This document shows, piece by piece, positions 34,466 to 46,455 of a stretch of DNA of 64,000 nucleotides (within the stretch, counting starts at the first letter, position 1; every line of letters begins with the position of its first letter). The position numbers and the translations under genes were made by a program. Source of the DNA: Anthoceros angustus. Lineage: Eukaryota; Streptophyta; Anthocerotopsida; Anthocerotales; Anthocerotaceae. Below the pieces are notes generated by a model. The model saw only the letters and a list, made by a program, of their open reading frames with translations. It ran no database searches and was not told where the DNA came from. The stretch lies in contig VJWM01000187.1 in assembly GCA_010909165.1 (NCBI GenBank), positions 124,001-188,000 of the forward strand, given 5' to 3'.

Positions 34466-35930
34466 ATGTCTTATAAAATGTCTAGCCATTCATTATTGTT
34501 CATCGTGATATCCTACACATGTTTGTCTCATGTGAATGGGTTTTCTATAGATCCTATTATGCCTTCGTGCGACACCCTAATTACATCTTGTCAAAGACCA
34601 CTTGTTGTACGACATAATCTTCGAGATCCAACTAATCATTTTCATAAGTATCTTGGAGGTTATAACTTAAGAAACTTAGCTTATGTGAATAGTTTGTTAT
34701 ACACAGGATGGCCATTTTTCCTAGCCGCTATCGCAGTGATTCTTACATTGTTGTAGTTATCACCTTGATGTCGTTATTTCCTCCTATCCGACGATTATTC
34801 AAACGTAATATACCTCATAACCAAAATTTTCTCCGATTTATGATGGGTGTAGTGATCTTTGTGGTCGGTCCAGTTACGGTGGCAAGTTGGTTGGCATATA
34901 TTGTTACAGAGCACTCATATTGTCAACGAGCTTTTGGGCTTTCACATTCATTGGAAATGGATACAGCTGCATTGGCTGATTCACAAGTGAAGAGCGTGGA
35001 AAGCATGAAACTATGGTTAGACTAGACACTTTGAACCCTGGCATTGGGCCTAGGTTTCATCAATTTAGGAACACTTTTTATGCGGCAGGACCTAACATTT
35101 GGCCATATTGTGGCCGGATTGACTATTGTATTGGTTTTTTTGAATATAGGCATGGCAATTGGCATATTCTTTCGATCCAATTGGGGTTGGACACGATCAC
35201 CATTTTATATGATTCAAATTCTTAATAGCTGGATCCTAATAGCTGGGCTTTTGGTCGTATGTGGATACTACTACAGTTTGTTGAATGCAACAAAAGATGC
35301 ATTTGATGCGCTAAAGAATTATGGAGCCCATTCAACACAACATTAGATCTGAAGGGCTACTTCCCATGCGTGGAGCTATCAGCAAAACGGATTCAAGCAT
35401 ATATGGATGTTTATCACATTTCAAGACTAATGCACAAGCAAGCAGCAAATATTCATGAACAAATTACTATTGTGCAGAGTTACTGTAGTAATTTTACAAA
35501 TCCAATTCATGAGCACATGAAGGTGGAGCTCACAGATACAAGTAGGAGCCTTGTAGCAATGATGCCTATCATTCACAATATAGCTGCATGTTCTGATAGA
35601 CTAGATTTGGTACAGACCACAGTAAACTATAACCATGTGATGGATCCATTGCACGCCTCGATATGGAGTATGATAGGGTTGATGGGTTGTTTAATTATTT
35701 TTTCACATTTGGTGGGAGTTGTGAGAGCCATTGCACAAGCACCTCGTGCCACCCAGTTACCTTTGAGTAGGCCGAGGTCATAAGTAAATCAACAAGGACC
35801 TATGATAACAAAGCATCTAATAATTGGTGCAGGATTTGCAAATGCAAAATGGGAGAATCAAGAAGCCAAGCGTAGAAAGCCTTTGCCTTTGCCTTTACCC
35901 TTGTTTGAAAGGAATGTTATTGAGATATAG
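34466..35930 (+). pseudogene. broken paralogue of the 48.9-kb multi-pass membrane protein
   Basis: Starts like the intact gene (MSYKMSSHSLLFIVISYTC) and is alignable along its whole length. It has at least three frameshifts (about 34740, 35000 and 35330), an in-frame stop near 35781, a premature end near 35930, and a clean deletion of about 108 bp at 35055 that removes 36 codons between NPGIGP and RFHQF. The upstream flank is also related to that of the intact gene, so the duplication included the promoter. Confidence 0.85.
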
Positions 35931-36659
35931 CTAATCCGCTCTGAATTGAAAGATGTTTCGCGCTTTGTTGTCTTGTATATGAGAAACGAATGCACTATTT
36001 GGGGGAACGACCTAGCATTATACTTGATCAGCCAATAACAGTCCAAATTTCTCCACCTTTTTCAAAATTTGTTGGGACTTCTCTACTCTTGAGTAAACTG
36101 GAATTTGGAGTGCCCCATAGCCCTGGAGAGGTATAGGCTAACACAATGACAATGAAGTGAAAAATGATGTAAGTAGTACGCAGCAAAGGTAGTAATTAAT
36201 TACCAAACCTGAAATCCAAATAGAATACATGGCAGTGTAAGTAGACATGTACAACTATTATTGGTATATCGAGTACATATATCCTAGCTAGTATTTGTAG
36301 ATGTTCTTCATGTTCTTTTTACATGAGGAGAAAGAGGGACAAGAGAGAGGCAGGAGGCATAGCCAAATTTATAAACATTCATAAGAATGTGGCTGTTAAG
36401 CATCTTGTGCTTCAATAGCTACTTAGATGGTGTGCGTAGAGGGAGTGAATGCCCTTGGTGCTAGTTGCTTAAGCACACCATGGTACAAGTTGTTAAGTAC
36501 CAAGTGCACGATAGAAAAATGCCATCCAAGTGGACTATAATAGACTTCTTTTTCTTCATGGAGTGATGGGGCCCTCGTCTGGCAAAGTGATCTTTAGCTT
36601 TAGCGGAAGTACATAGTGAAAGAAATATACACATTTAATGAAACCGATAAAAAGTCCCA
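35931..36659. other. AT-rich intergenic region
   Basis: About 730 bp; no gene, no clear repeat. Confidence 0.5.
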
Positions 36660-36679
36660 CCGTAAGTTCGAACTTTTTG

Positions 36680-36850
36680 TAGGAGGATGCGGAAGGATGC
36701 AATTGCAAAGGGATGTAGGAGGATGTGGAAGGATGCAATTGTATGTGAATGTAGGAGGATGCAGTTGGGAGGAATCGCATGAGGATGTAGGACGATGCTG
36801 GAAGGATTAATTGCAAGAGGATATAGGAGGATGCGGGAGGGAGCGATGGT
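36680..36850. repeat. degenerate GGATG-rich minisatellite
   Basis: Irregular repeats of GTAGGAGGATG and GGAAGGATGCAATTG, with units of about 15-40 bases. Confidence 0.7.
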
Positions 36851-36975
36851 GGATGTGGAAGTAAGCGAATAATATATATTGTAGCGACTTACCCCTACTT
36901 TACAATTCCCCGCTGATGAGGTTGCTTCTACAACAGTGTCTCTTTGCATAGGGGTTTGTCTCCGAACCCCATTTT

Positions 36976-36994
36976 AAACCCTAAACCCTAAACC
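36976..36994 (-). repeat. interstitial telomere-type motif
   Basis: AAACCCTAAACCCTAAACC, that is, nearly three units of the plant telomere repeat TTTAGGG read on the minus strand. It could be a telo-box or a repair scar. Confidence 0.8.
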
Positions 36995-38395
36995 ATCCAG
37001 AAATGCACATGTCTTATTTCATTGTTTTCAACGATTTGCGAACCCACAGCCTATGCATCGGAGTCCAAAAGAAGACCTAATGTGCCGACCGTCCGTACAA
37101 ATGCCGGACACACCTCTTTGGAGCATAAGTGCGCTAGTTATCCGGTCGGCATTTGGAGAGGATTGAGTCAATACTTATGCAGGCAAACACTTTCGTTCAA
37201 GTTGCTTGCGCACACTTGCTTGCACACTTGCTACTGCACCAACACTCACATCAATTCTTTTTTCAAACCCCGTCATTCAGAGCAATCCCAGATGGCAGGC
37301 ATACCCTGTCAAACCTGCCCTCTCCATGCCGGAGATAAGCTGCACTTAGAGCTGCAGCTTTAGGCGGGCGAGAATTGGGCAAGGTAAAGGATGGTGAGGC
37401 CTCCTCAACCCTTCTTGATCAAACTCTTGAGCTTACATTTCTCCTTGTCAAGTCCGTGCCGCTTTCAACCTTAGTTTACCCATGGGTGGCACATGGTGCA
37501 AGTCAGATCTTAAATTCAAAATCTCTTGGCGAAGCTCAGCTATAGTTCGTCTCTGAACACCTAGCTACACCACAGCTGTAGCGGGCGTCAGAGTGGGTAT
37601 AGACAGGTCCTCCTTCAGAGCCTCATTGAAATACTCAGCCATTTGGTCAAAATCCCCAGCTAGGGCGATCAGCCCTCTTTCTTCAAATACTCACTAGCTT
37701 TCACTAGGGCTCGCAGTGGCCAGGCAGATGCTCTCTTATACTTGTGTTCGACTGCATCCGACAGGCTTTCATTACTCAAGGACAAATCATCTATTCTATT
37801 TATTTTCTTGCTTCTCTACAAAACATTGTGAAACATTGTCGTCTTCAAAAGGTTGGCCATTAGAAACCACCATCATACATGTCGAATTTTGGAAAATGTA
37901 GCTCATCTAGAAACCAAGGCCTATGCATCTATACGTGCATCAAACTCGAATGAGCCGGACATTTGGCGCACCAATCAAAAAGATCCAACTGCAAGTCATC
38001 GGTAGGGCACATAGAATAAGGCCGAAAAGATTTTACATGTTGTATACAAAGCGAATGTGGGAACATAACGTCAACCAACAAATGATTTTCAAAAATAATA
38101 TTCATGACTTCATGCCTAGATACCGGGATGATTTACAAATTTTTCAAACCACTAAAATCAACACTCCATCCTAGTATTGATCGCCTCTAGGTTGCTTAAC
38201 AGTGGAGTTTTTACAAAGTTTTAAAAGCACCAAAAACAAGCAAACCATCTTAGTACTGATCCGACCCAAGAGAGCTGAACCCTTGAGTTATTAACGTACC
38301 AAAAACAAGCACCCCATCCTAGTACCGATCCGACCCTACCTACACCTTTGCCAAGCAGGTGTTATTAAGCAAGATAGAAATAATACATATACATT

Positions 38396-38415
38396 TGCGC
38401 CGGACGTCCGGCGCA
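38396..38415. repeat. 20-bp perfect palindrome
   Basis: TGCGCCGGAC followed by its own complement GTCCGGCGCA. An identical copy is at 39732-39751. Confidence 0.9.
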
Positions 38416-39731
38416 TCCACCCACCACAATTCCATCGCGTTGGACGCCCACAAGATTGGGGTCTCAAAATGCGGACACACCTCTTTGGAGCATAAGTGCG
38501 CTAGTTATCCGGTCGGCATTTGGAGAGGATTGAGTCAATACTTATGCAGGCAAACACTTTCGTTCAAGTTGCTTGCGCACACTTGCTACTGCACCAACAC
38601 TCACATCAATTCTTTTTTCAAACCCCGTCATTCAGAGCAATCCCAGATGGCAGGCATACCCTGTCAAACCTGCCCTCTCCATGCCGGAGATAAGCTGCAC
38701 TTAGAGCTGCAGCTTTAGGCGGGCGAGAATTGGGCAAGGTAAAGGATGGTGAGGCCTCCTCAACCCTTCTTGGTCAAACTCTTTGGAGCTTACATTTCTC
38801 CTTGTCAAGTCCGTGCCGCTTTCAACCTTAGTTTACCCATGGGTGGCACATGGTGCAAGTCAGATCTTAAATTCAAAATCTCTTGGCGAAGCTCAGCTAT
38901 AGTTCGTCTCTGAACACCTAGCTACACCACACCGTAGCGCGTGAGTGGACAGTCCTCCTTCAGAGCCTCATTGAAATACTCAGCCATTTGGTCAAAATCC
39001 CCAGCTAGGGCGATCAGCCCTGTTTCTTCAAATACTCTCACTAGGGCTTGCAGTGGCTAGGCAGATGCTCTCTTATACTTATGTTCGACTGCATCCGATA
39101 GGCTTTTATTACTTAAGGACAAATCATCTATTCTCTTTGTTTTCGCTTCTCTACAAAACATTGTGAAACATTGTCGTCTTCAAAAGGTTGGCCATCAGAA
39201 ACCACCATTATGCATGTCAAATTTTGGAAAATGTAGCTCATCTAGAAACCAAGGCCCATGCATCTATACGTGCATCAAACTCGAATGAGCCGGACATTTG
39301 GCGCACCAATCAAAAGAGATCCAACCGCAAGTCACTCAGAGGGCACATAGAGTAAGGCCAAAAGGTTTACATGTTGTATACAAAGCGAATGTGGGAACAT
39401 AACGTCAACCAACAAATGATTTTCAAAAATAATATTCATGACTTCATGCCTAGATACCGGGATGATTTACAAATTTTTCAAACCATTAAAAATCAACACC
39501 CCATCCCGGTACTGATCCGCCTCTAGATTACTTAACAGTGGAGTTTTTACAAAGTTTTAAAAGCACCAAAAACAAGCAAACCATCTTAGTACTGATCCGA
39601 CCCAAGAGAGCTGAACCCTGGAGTTATTAACGTACCAAAAACAAGCACCCCATCCTAGTACTGATCCGACCCTACCTACACCTTTGCCAAGCAGGTGTTA
39701 TTAAGCAAGATAGAAATAATACATATACATT

Positions 39732-39751
39732 TGCGCCGGACGTCCGGCGCA
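39732..39751. repeat. 20-bp perfect palindrome, second copy
   Basis: Identical to 38396-38415 and in the same place within the second tandem unit. Variants of its half-site (ACGTCCG) recur at about 39817, 39859, 40021 and 40073. Confidence 0.9.
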
Positions 39752-39801
39752 TCCACCCACCACAATTCCATCGCGTTGGACGCCCGCAAGATTGGGGTCT
39801 C

Positions 39802-40429
39802 CAGGAAAGGCGGTGAACGTCCGGCGCAGGCTTTAGCAAACTCGCGCCAATGTGCCGAACGTCCAGCACATTGCTCCAATTCCTTCGTCTGTTTTTCACT
39901 CAAACAATGGAGATCCGAGGTTGTGTACTCAACCAGGGCGTCCAGCTACTTTTAGAGTCGTAGTTTGGTCCTCTCGAGATGGCCATGATCGCTATCGGTT
40001 AATGTTCTCTCACAATTCGCGGACGTCCGTGCGGTTGCTTCTTTTGCGGTGCTACTTTTGCGTGTTGGTTGGGACGTCCGTGCGGTTTGGCTTGCTAGAC
40101 TAGTTTGTTTGGTTTGCCTCTGTTCACCACCTAGGAAGTACTATCGCCTGCGAAAGAGGTGTTTAGGATTCCTAGCACCTGTTATAAATCCTTAAAATCC
40201 CTTCCTTGTGAAGGTGAATTTCGCGAACCTTCTTCGGCTTAAACCCGGTTAGCGTAAGTGTTCGCGAGAAAATAACATGGTCAATGTTTTTCAGTACATG
40301 TCTAAAGAGTGGTTTTGCTAAAGATGATGCATTTTGGCCCGTTTTCGAGAGTCATTTTTTGGTCTTTAGGGACCCAAACCCCTTTAATGGAGAATAACCC
40401 CTATCGAGAGAGATACTGTTCTACTCCAG
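39802..40429. other. intergenic with ACGTCCG half-sites
   Basis: About 630 bp. Holds four or more ACGTCCG-like half-sites. GGACGTCCGTGCGGTT appears twice (about 40020 and 40072). No gene. Confidence 0.5.
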
Positions 40430-42020
40430 GATAAGGCATTTTGGGTGTTCCCTTTGATGATCTCGACTTTGATGCGAGCTTTTTGGGCTAGGCCTTGGCA
40501 GATAACCTTTTTCACATTGAAGACCTTCCTTTGCTGGAGGACCCATAAGTGGCTTATGGCATTCTCTCCTCATGCTTTGCCAAATACCCAGGTTACCTTA
40601 TCCGCACATTGCCTCCAAGGTTCTCCAATTCTTCTCTCGCATTCAAAGGCATTGGAAGATCATGGGTGTCTTAAGAGACATTCTAGGCCGAGGGGCTTTT
40701 GAGTGTCCAGCAGGCAATCTGGCAAGCATATGCATCCTTGGCATTAGCTTATGGTTGGACAGGTGTGGTTTCCATGAAGGAATCCTCACCGGCGGTGTTT
40801 TTGGGCAGCTGGACTTTGACTGCCTCCGCTCTAGCCTCACGTTTCTTGCTTCACGACAAGCCCTTTTAGGAGGACTTTGTATTAGGAGTAGAAGAGGGAA
40901 CCCCACCTCTTCAAGTGTCCCTAAGACAAACTAGAGACGTGATATCAACGGAAGCAAGGCAGCTCTTCCCTTCTTTTATGACCTTCCTCAACGATAGTTT
41001 GAGGGGTTGCAGGCATCCTTGCTTGACAAACAACTCGGCCAGGCTTTCCAGTCCATCCTTTTGGACCCTTCCATTCCACGGAACAGAAAAGCTCGTCTCT
41101 GCTCTTATCTGGGAAGGGCTCAAGAGCTTGGCTATTGGCTGGTCTACAGAGATTTCATATCGCACTTACAACCTTCACTACATCAATGCGCTTCTGTCAA
41201 GGCTGGTTCAGCCAGTGGCTTCCTCTCTTCTCACCTGTGAATGTGGCTCTGCCTTGGACGCATCTAGGACGCATATATCTTGCTTGTTGTCCTTATGAGG
41301 GTCAATATATTACCACCCATGATGCCATTCGTGACGTTATATTTGCAATGCTCATGAAAGTGGTTATATGGCTTGGAGGGAGCGTTGGTATGCTTTACGT
41401 ACATGGCAGACGGTCAAAGCCGACTTGTACCTCGTCCGGGGTGTCCAAGTCTTAGTGGCAGACGTGGTGGTTATTGACTTTACACGGGAATCCATCTCTG
41501 AACATGTTATCCTAAACCATCCAAGTTGGGCGGCAACTAAAGCGGCGGCTTTTAAGTATGGGGGAATGCAGTCATGTCACTTCTTCATCCCGCTTGACTT
41601 GGAGACTTATGGAGCGTTGGCTAAAGGCTTTGATAAATTTATCAAGTCTTGCGTTGGCTAAAGGCTTTGATAAATTTATCAAGTCTTGCGTTGGCTAAAG
41701 GCTTTGATAAATTTATCAAGTCTTGCGCCAAAGCGTACCATACAAAGAGATATGAGCATGACTACTCTCTCTTACTTCACGGCGTTCTTTCGGCAGTGGG
41801 TATCCATAGCCCTCTAGAGGGCACTTGAAGGGGCTATCTTACAGACAGTAGCGAGTGCTGGAGATGCATTTTCGACACATTCAATAATATGTAGGCCATC
41901 AATCTCCCTAGTTATGATGTAAGCACTGTAGGTAGCTTTAGACACTAAACTTATTTGCACTTTCTTTATTGGGTCTTCCTTTGATGTGCTTTAGTAGATG
42001 GTTCACCCATAAACTCTTTC
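40430..42020 (+). mobile_element. LINE-like retroelement relic, copy B
   Basis: A longer relic of the family at 32940. Broken frames read RLSSPSFWTLPFHG, THDAIRDVIFAM, MAWRERWYALRTWQTVKADLYLV and VADVVVIDFTRESISEHV, resembling the region after the reverse-transcriptase domain of plant LINE open frames. Stops and frameshifts are frequent. A 37-bp unit is tandemly triplicated at 41614-41726. The call rests on memory of the family and should be checked by translated search. Confidence 0.5.
41614..41726. repeat. 37-bp unit, three tandem copies
   Basis: GCGTTGGCTAAAGGCTTTGA plus 17 bases, repeated exactly at 41614, 41651 and 41688. Confidence 0.9.
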
Positions 42021-42230
42021 CTTTAAATACAAACTACCTCCAGTTCGAATGTAGCGGTGCAATTATCAGTGTAGGAAATATGTGATCAAACCGACAACAT
42101 TGTGCATTCGACAACGTTGTGCATCCTATTGAGAGCCCTTGTTGTATCGTGCCTTTGATCTGGTTGAGTGATCTTCCTCAGCAAGCATTTGCCGGGTCTT
42201 TGCTTGCCCTAGTGAGTTGCTTTTTGAAGC

Positions 42231-42480
42231 AACAGTTTTCCCTTCGGTCAGGAAAAATGGTAACAAATCTGATCATGTTAGTCCTCTGTGAGGACAAAAG
42301 TTCCTTCGCAACACGGTCCGGAGGTGACCCATGTCCGCCGCAAGCAAAATATGTAAGGACCTGATCAACTGGTGAGCCGCTTGACCGTGAGCTGAGCCAG
42401 GGCTGCAGGCGCCTGGTGAAGAAGAACGTTTGCTCGTCTGTTCTTCGAATCACTGGGCGACCCTTGATCACTTTCAAGGT
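42231..42480. repeat. conserved 3'-flank module, copy 1
   Basis: Related to 51590-51815. Shared stretches include CTGATCAACTG, GAGCCGC, TGACCGTGAGC, AGCCAGGGCT, TGGTGAAG, GCTCGTCTGTTCTTCG and TCACTGGGCGACCC. Both copies lie about 250 bp beyond the stop codon of a minus-strand gene. No coding frame is shared. Nature unknown. Confidence 0.7.
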
Positions 42481-42733
42481 AATGCTTGGAGTACATGTTT
42501 TTTGCTTCTGATTATTCTTTGGCTCTAGCACCTTCCGGTGAACAGGCCCTGCGGTGTTCGGCAGGGAGCTGCACAGACGGCGAGGGTGTTTCCACAGATT
42601 TGCACTTTTTTGTTTTCTGTAAATACATGAGACCGAGAAGTCGAGAGTACCGGTGCAGAATTAGCAGAGAGACTCCAGCAATGCTGATCTTGGGTAACCG
42701 GCTATGGCCGTCAGTAGCGTCTACAGTTGGAAA

Positions 42734-44736
42734 CTAGTGTCTAGACTGTTTATGATCAATAGCGAGTTTTCCTGACGGCGTTCTAGTAAACAGCCGATTG
42801 ATAACATCATCCCAGTTGGTCTTGCTGGGAGCTTTATCAGCGGCAAGCTTATTGCTGTCACCCACTAGACGACGCCTTTCGTTCGGCTCAGTGTCGCCTG
42901 TGGCATCAGGTACAGTCACATTTACATTCTGTGTTCTTGGATCTTCAGAAAACTCGCCGGATGCTTCCCCCGGCCCTATGGCGATGGCGTTCTCGCTGCT
43001 GTCGGTCTCATATCTGTCTGAATCAAATGTGCCATACGAGGGGGAGAAGGCGAAAGGGACCTTCAGCGACACTGCCGTCTCCAAAGCTGTTTTGTGAGCC
43101 TTCTTATGCTCCTCGACCGTCGACTGCTGCCTCTCTATCTTCTGTGGTTGGGGCGCTCCCATGTCCATACCCTCTTCCATCAGCTGCAAGAAAGGCAAAC
43201 TCAGCCCTGCGAAAATACCACATCCTCCCCCTTGCTATCAAGCCCTAGAAGATCTTACCTCCAGAGCTCTTTGACACTCCCTTTCAATGCATATGATGGA
43301 ATGGTCCGAAGTTGCATTGCAGGACAGCACAACATGCTCGAACCTGCCCTTGACAGGGATGTCACACTTCACCACAGGATCTCCACGCCCGCAACTGCAT
43401 GCCGGCCCAGGCCTCCTTATCACCAAACTGTCCTGAGCTCCTCTGCACTAACATAAGGGAGGAGCTAGTATGTATGGCTTGCCTGCAAAACTTGCGCTCC
43501 ACAACATGGTAGACCCGTCCTGGCACATACAACCTCCTCGGGTCTTTGAACATCCTCTCTTCGGAAATGCAAGTGTCCCGCATGCAACGGAAGCACAACA
43601 AGCAAGGCAAACTGTTCAACGCCACCAGGAAACAACAAGGTTTGACAAGTTTGTTATCACGAAAGTTAAACAAGGAGCCCTGTTGCTCCACCTCTCTCCC
43701 TGCAAAATCAGTACAAGAGTGAAAGCCGCCATTACTGCTTCGAACTCCAGCTGAATCATGCACTTCAATCAAGCACACAAAACAGTCCGCCACACATACC
43801 AGAACAAGGAGCTGAAGATATCCTCCAAGGGAGTAGAAGTTCGAGGCAGAAAGTCATCCTGCCATCACCACAACATCCAAGTCCTCACCACCCAAGAGGA
43901 CTCGAAGACCACCTCAAACTCTTGGTTCCTTTCCTCTCCTCTCCTCTCCTCTCCTCAACAAACAATCTTGTCTCCACCCTCCCAGCCCTCATACTCACTC
44001 ACCACCATTCCTCACCATGCATACAACACACCTGCAATATGACGGAGTTGATAACATCCGCATGTCGAACAGCCAGATTGAGCGACATGCACCTAGGAGG
44101 AGCCAGGGCAAAGGCCCGGAGCCTCTTCCTCGAGATCTTCCCCAATCGATCCCTATTACTAGCAATCACCAGAGTGGCCAAAGACGCCACACCAGCTCCC
44201 AGCGAGTGCCCTGCAATGGAAACCGTATAATCCGGGTATTCCCCGATCAACCCCTTCAGAGTCTCGCCCTCCTGGTTGAGTAGCCAGGCAGCGGCCTTAA
44301 GCAAACCGTTATGCACGTACCCACCATCGAACATCTGCTTCCCCAAACTGTTATCCAACAACATAGCGTAATCGCTTTCCTTCCCCAGATTCAAGCCCCG
44401 GATGGCCAACACTATATCCCTGTGATCGTGGTCCAGGTAAAGGAGATACGGCGGAGCATTCCCCTTGGTATCCGCGTACTGCGCCTTCTTCAGCACGTTC
44501 TCCGGCTTCATCCTGTACCCGCCCGGGGGCGCCCATTCCGGATTCGCCAAATCCTGCTCGTACACCGCGAGAATGTAGCGGCACATCCGGGGCACGGGCT
44601 CGAACTCCTCCGCCTTGGCCGGCATCCACTCCTCGCTATCCAGCGCTCCCGTGTACAGGCATCTCCTCCAAACCCACCTCGCACAGCCCAACACATACAC
44701 GCATTCCAGCAAGGGAATGCCGATTGCCAGCGACAT
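42734..44736 (-). CDS. class 3 lipase, membrane-anchored (DAG lipase-like)
   Basis: Probable mono/diacylglycerol lipase of the alpha/beta-hydrolase fold. Five in-frame exons: 44032-44736, 43800-43858, 43483-43611, 43259-43394, 42734-43186, giving 493 residues. The N-terminal hydrophobic stretch (about 2-20) may anchor it. The nucleophile elbow GHSLG is at about 176-180 (Ser178), preceded by VLAIRGL, the oxyanion region of the family. Later conserved features are DDFLPRTSTPLEDIF, CLLCFRCMRDTC and GRFEHVVLSCNATSDHSI. The last 130 residues are poorly conserved. The third intron appears to be GC-AG (donor AG|GCAAGC at 43482), since this gives ERKFCSCGR; no GT donor fits. Pieces of its last exon and 3' flank recur at 29.1-29.5 kb. 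Confidence 0.9.
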
Positions 44737-45198
44737 TGCTGGCCGCGGAATTGATCAACATGCACCACCCGGACTCAGAGACTGCGGAATGGGAAATTGG
44801 AAACCAGGAATCCGGCACCCGGATCCCTTCCCCACGCAATCAGGCCCTGGGAAGATTCCTAGAACTTTCGCGCGGGATGAGGAAAGGTGAACAGTGATGT
44901 CTGCTGGGAAGTCTGCCTCGGAGTACCGTAACCCGACTCGCCTTCCCCTCGCCCCACAGTGCAAGATTGCTCCACACGACACTCGGAGCTGCCAGCTTCC
45001 CCTCATCAATTTCCGCACATCCCTGCTACCTGCAACGCCGGGGCCGGGTCGAGACGCCACGCGTTTCATCCAGGCCACCCGCAGCTGCGAGGACCTCAGC
45101 TTTGGGAATGCAAAGCGATCCGCGTACACTCGCTCATCGCTCCAGCCTCCCCTAATAATTGATGGGCGTTTTTTCCGCATATCGTTGACCGGTACCCC
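44737..45198. promoter_or_regulatory. lipase upstream region
   Basis: GC-rich 460 bp upstream of the lipase start, ending at the ATGT microsatellite. No TATA box recognised. Confidence 0.4.
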
Positions 45199-45370
45199 AT
45201 GTATGTATGTATGTATGTATGTATGTATGTATGTATGTATGTATGTATGTATGTATGTATGTATGTATGTATGTATGTATGTATGTATGTATGTATGTAT
45301 GTATGTATGTATGTATGTATGTATGTATGTATGTATGTATGTATGTATGTATGTATGTATGTATGTATGT
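45199..45370. repeat. ATGT tetranucleotide microsatellite, 43 units
   Basis: 172 bp of uninterrupted ATGT. Open frames crossing it (repeating MYVC or HTYI) are artefacts of the repeat. Confidence 0.97.
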
Positions 45371-46455
45371 TCTTGTAAATACAGCACAAACACACTATGA
45401 AAGTCCGTTTACTGCCGAGTTTCCATGCACTAACGAAGTAAAACTCCTTGCTCCATAGCCAACAAAGACCATTTGGCCAGGCCATATGCTTGTTGAGCAA
45501 ATTTCACATTTGGCCAGGCCATATGCTTGTTGAGCAAATTTCAGGGAAACACAAGCCCTGAAAGGTTGGGAAAGCAAGAAGGAAGTAAAAAAAAAGAAGA
45601 AAATCAAGAACGTATTTTCAGCAAATACATAATTGATGGTCAGTCATTAGAAGAAAAGAAAACATGAACATGAACATTTGTTTTTTGTAAGTGTTGGACG
45701 GTGCTAATATGTGCACGTTAGCTGCAAGTGTGAAGGAGGTGTAAGGCAAGTATAACCAATACGGTCAAACAACAACAAGTTGCTTGCCAAGGGTATCATG
45801 GTTGCTTTGCAATAACCTCCTACTCCTTCATCAGTTCCATTGAGTACTCATAGCTTGGACATACAGTGGAAGATCCAAGACCCCATCTGCAAGACTTTGG
45901 AATGCATGAATCAATCTGAAAGGAAGTGCACAAAAGCCATTCGAACAGTCTTTGTTATCATGAAAAGTACCAAGGTGATCAACTAGCAACATGTTAGCGA
46001 AATCTTGTCTGAGTACCACATGCTGCGCTTCAAAGAAAAGAAGAAGTCAAGGGAAGGAGGGAAGGAGGAGGTAGTTTGCAGTACAAGTGTGAGTTGACAC
46101 AAAGGCTACAAAGGGGGCACGAGGTTGAAGCATTCAGCAAGAAAGGAGCATGATGCAAGAGTGAAGGTGGTGACAAACTTCAAGGGCACTAGAGGACTAA
46201 AGTGAGTAGGAGGAGGCTGCTGCAAATTTGCTTAAATACCGTTAGGGCAGGTTATAGTAAGTACGAACATGAGACAACTATTACATAGATGATGAGTTAG
46301 GAAGGCGGGAGAGATAAGCAAGGATATTGAGGATCAAAGGTAATATTTATCATTCCATCTTGGGCAACCACCTAATTACGATGGCCAACTATAAGGTCAT
46401 TATAGGAAGAGCCACTATCTTTGTCTACATTAGATTGATTGCCAACACACTTGGC
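45371..46455. other. intergenic; 37-bp tandem duplication at 45471-45543
   Basis: About 1.1 kb without a recognisable gene. ATTTGGCCAGGCCATATGCT plus 17 bases is present twice at 45471 and 45508. Confidence 0.55.

Larger units (their letters stand above)
37106..39801. repeat. 1.37-kb tandem duplication
   Basis: Copy 1 is about 37106-38472 and copy 2 about 38473-39801, both beginning GGACACACCTCTTTGGAGC. They differ by small indels (for example a 12-base TTGCACACTTGC-type unit present only in copy 1) and scattered substitutions. Each copy ends with a 20-bp palindrome (38396-38415 and 39732-39751). No domain is readable in either strand, so the nature of the unit is unknown; it looks like transposon DNA. 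Confidence 0.85.

Noticed and set aside
43396-43482. A shorter 40-base intron in the lipase, ending after GTTAGTGCAG
   Set aside because: It would add about 16 residues without family support; the later acceptor gives ERKFCSCGR, which fits the family.
45199-45370. CRISPR-like array
   Set aside because: A simple microsatellite without spacers in a plant genome; none of the tandem arrays has the repeat-spacer pattern.
44755-45500. Long frames reading repeating MYVC or HTYI
   Set aside because: They exist only because the ATGT microsatellite has no stop codons in these frames.
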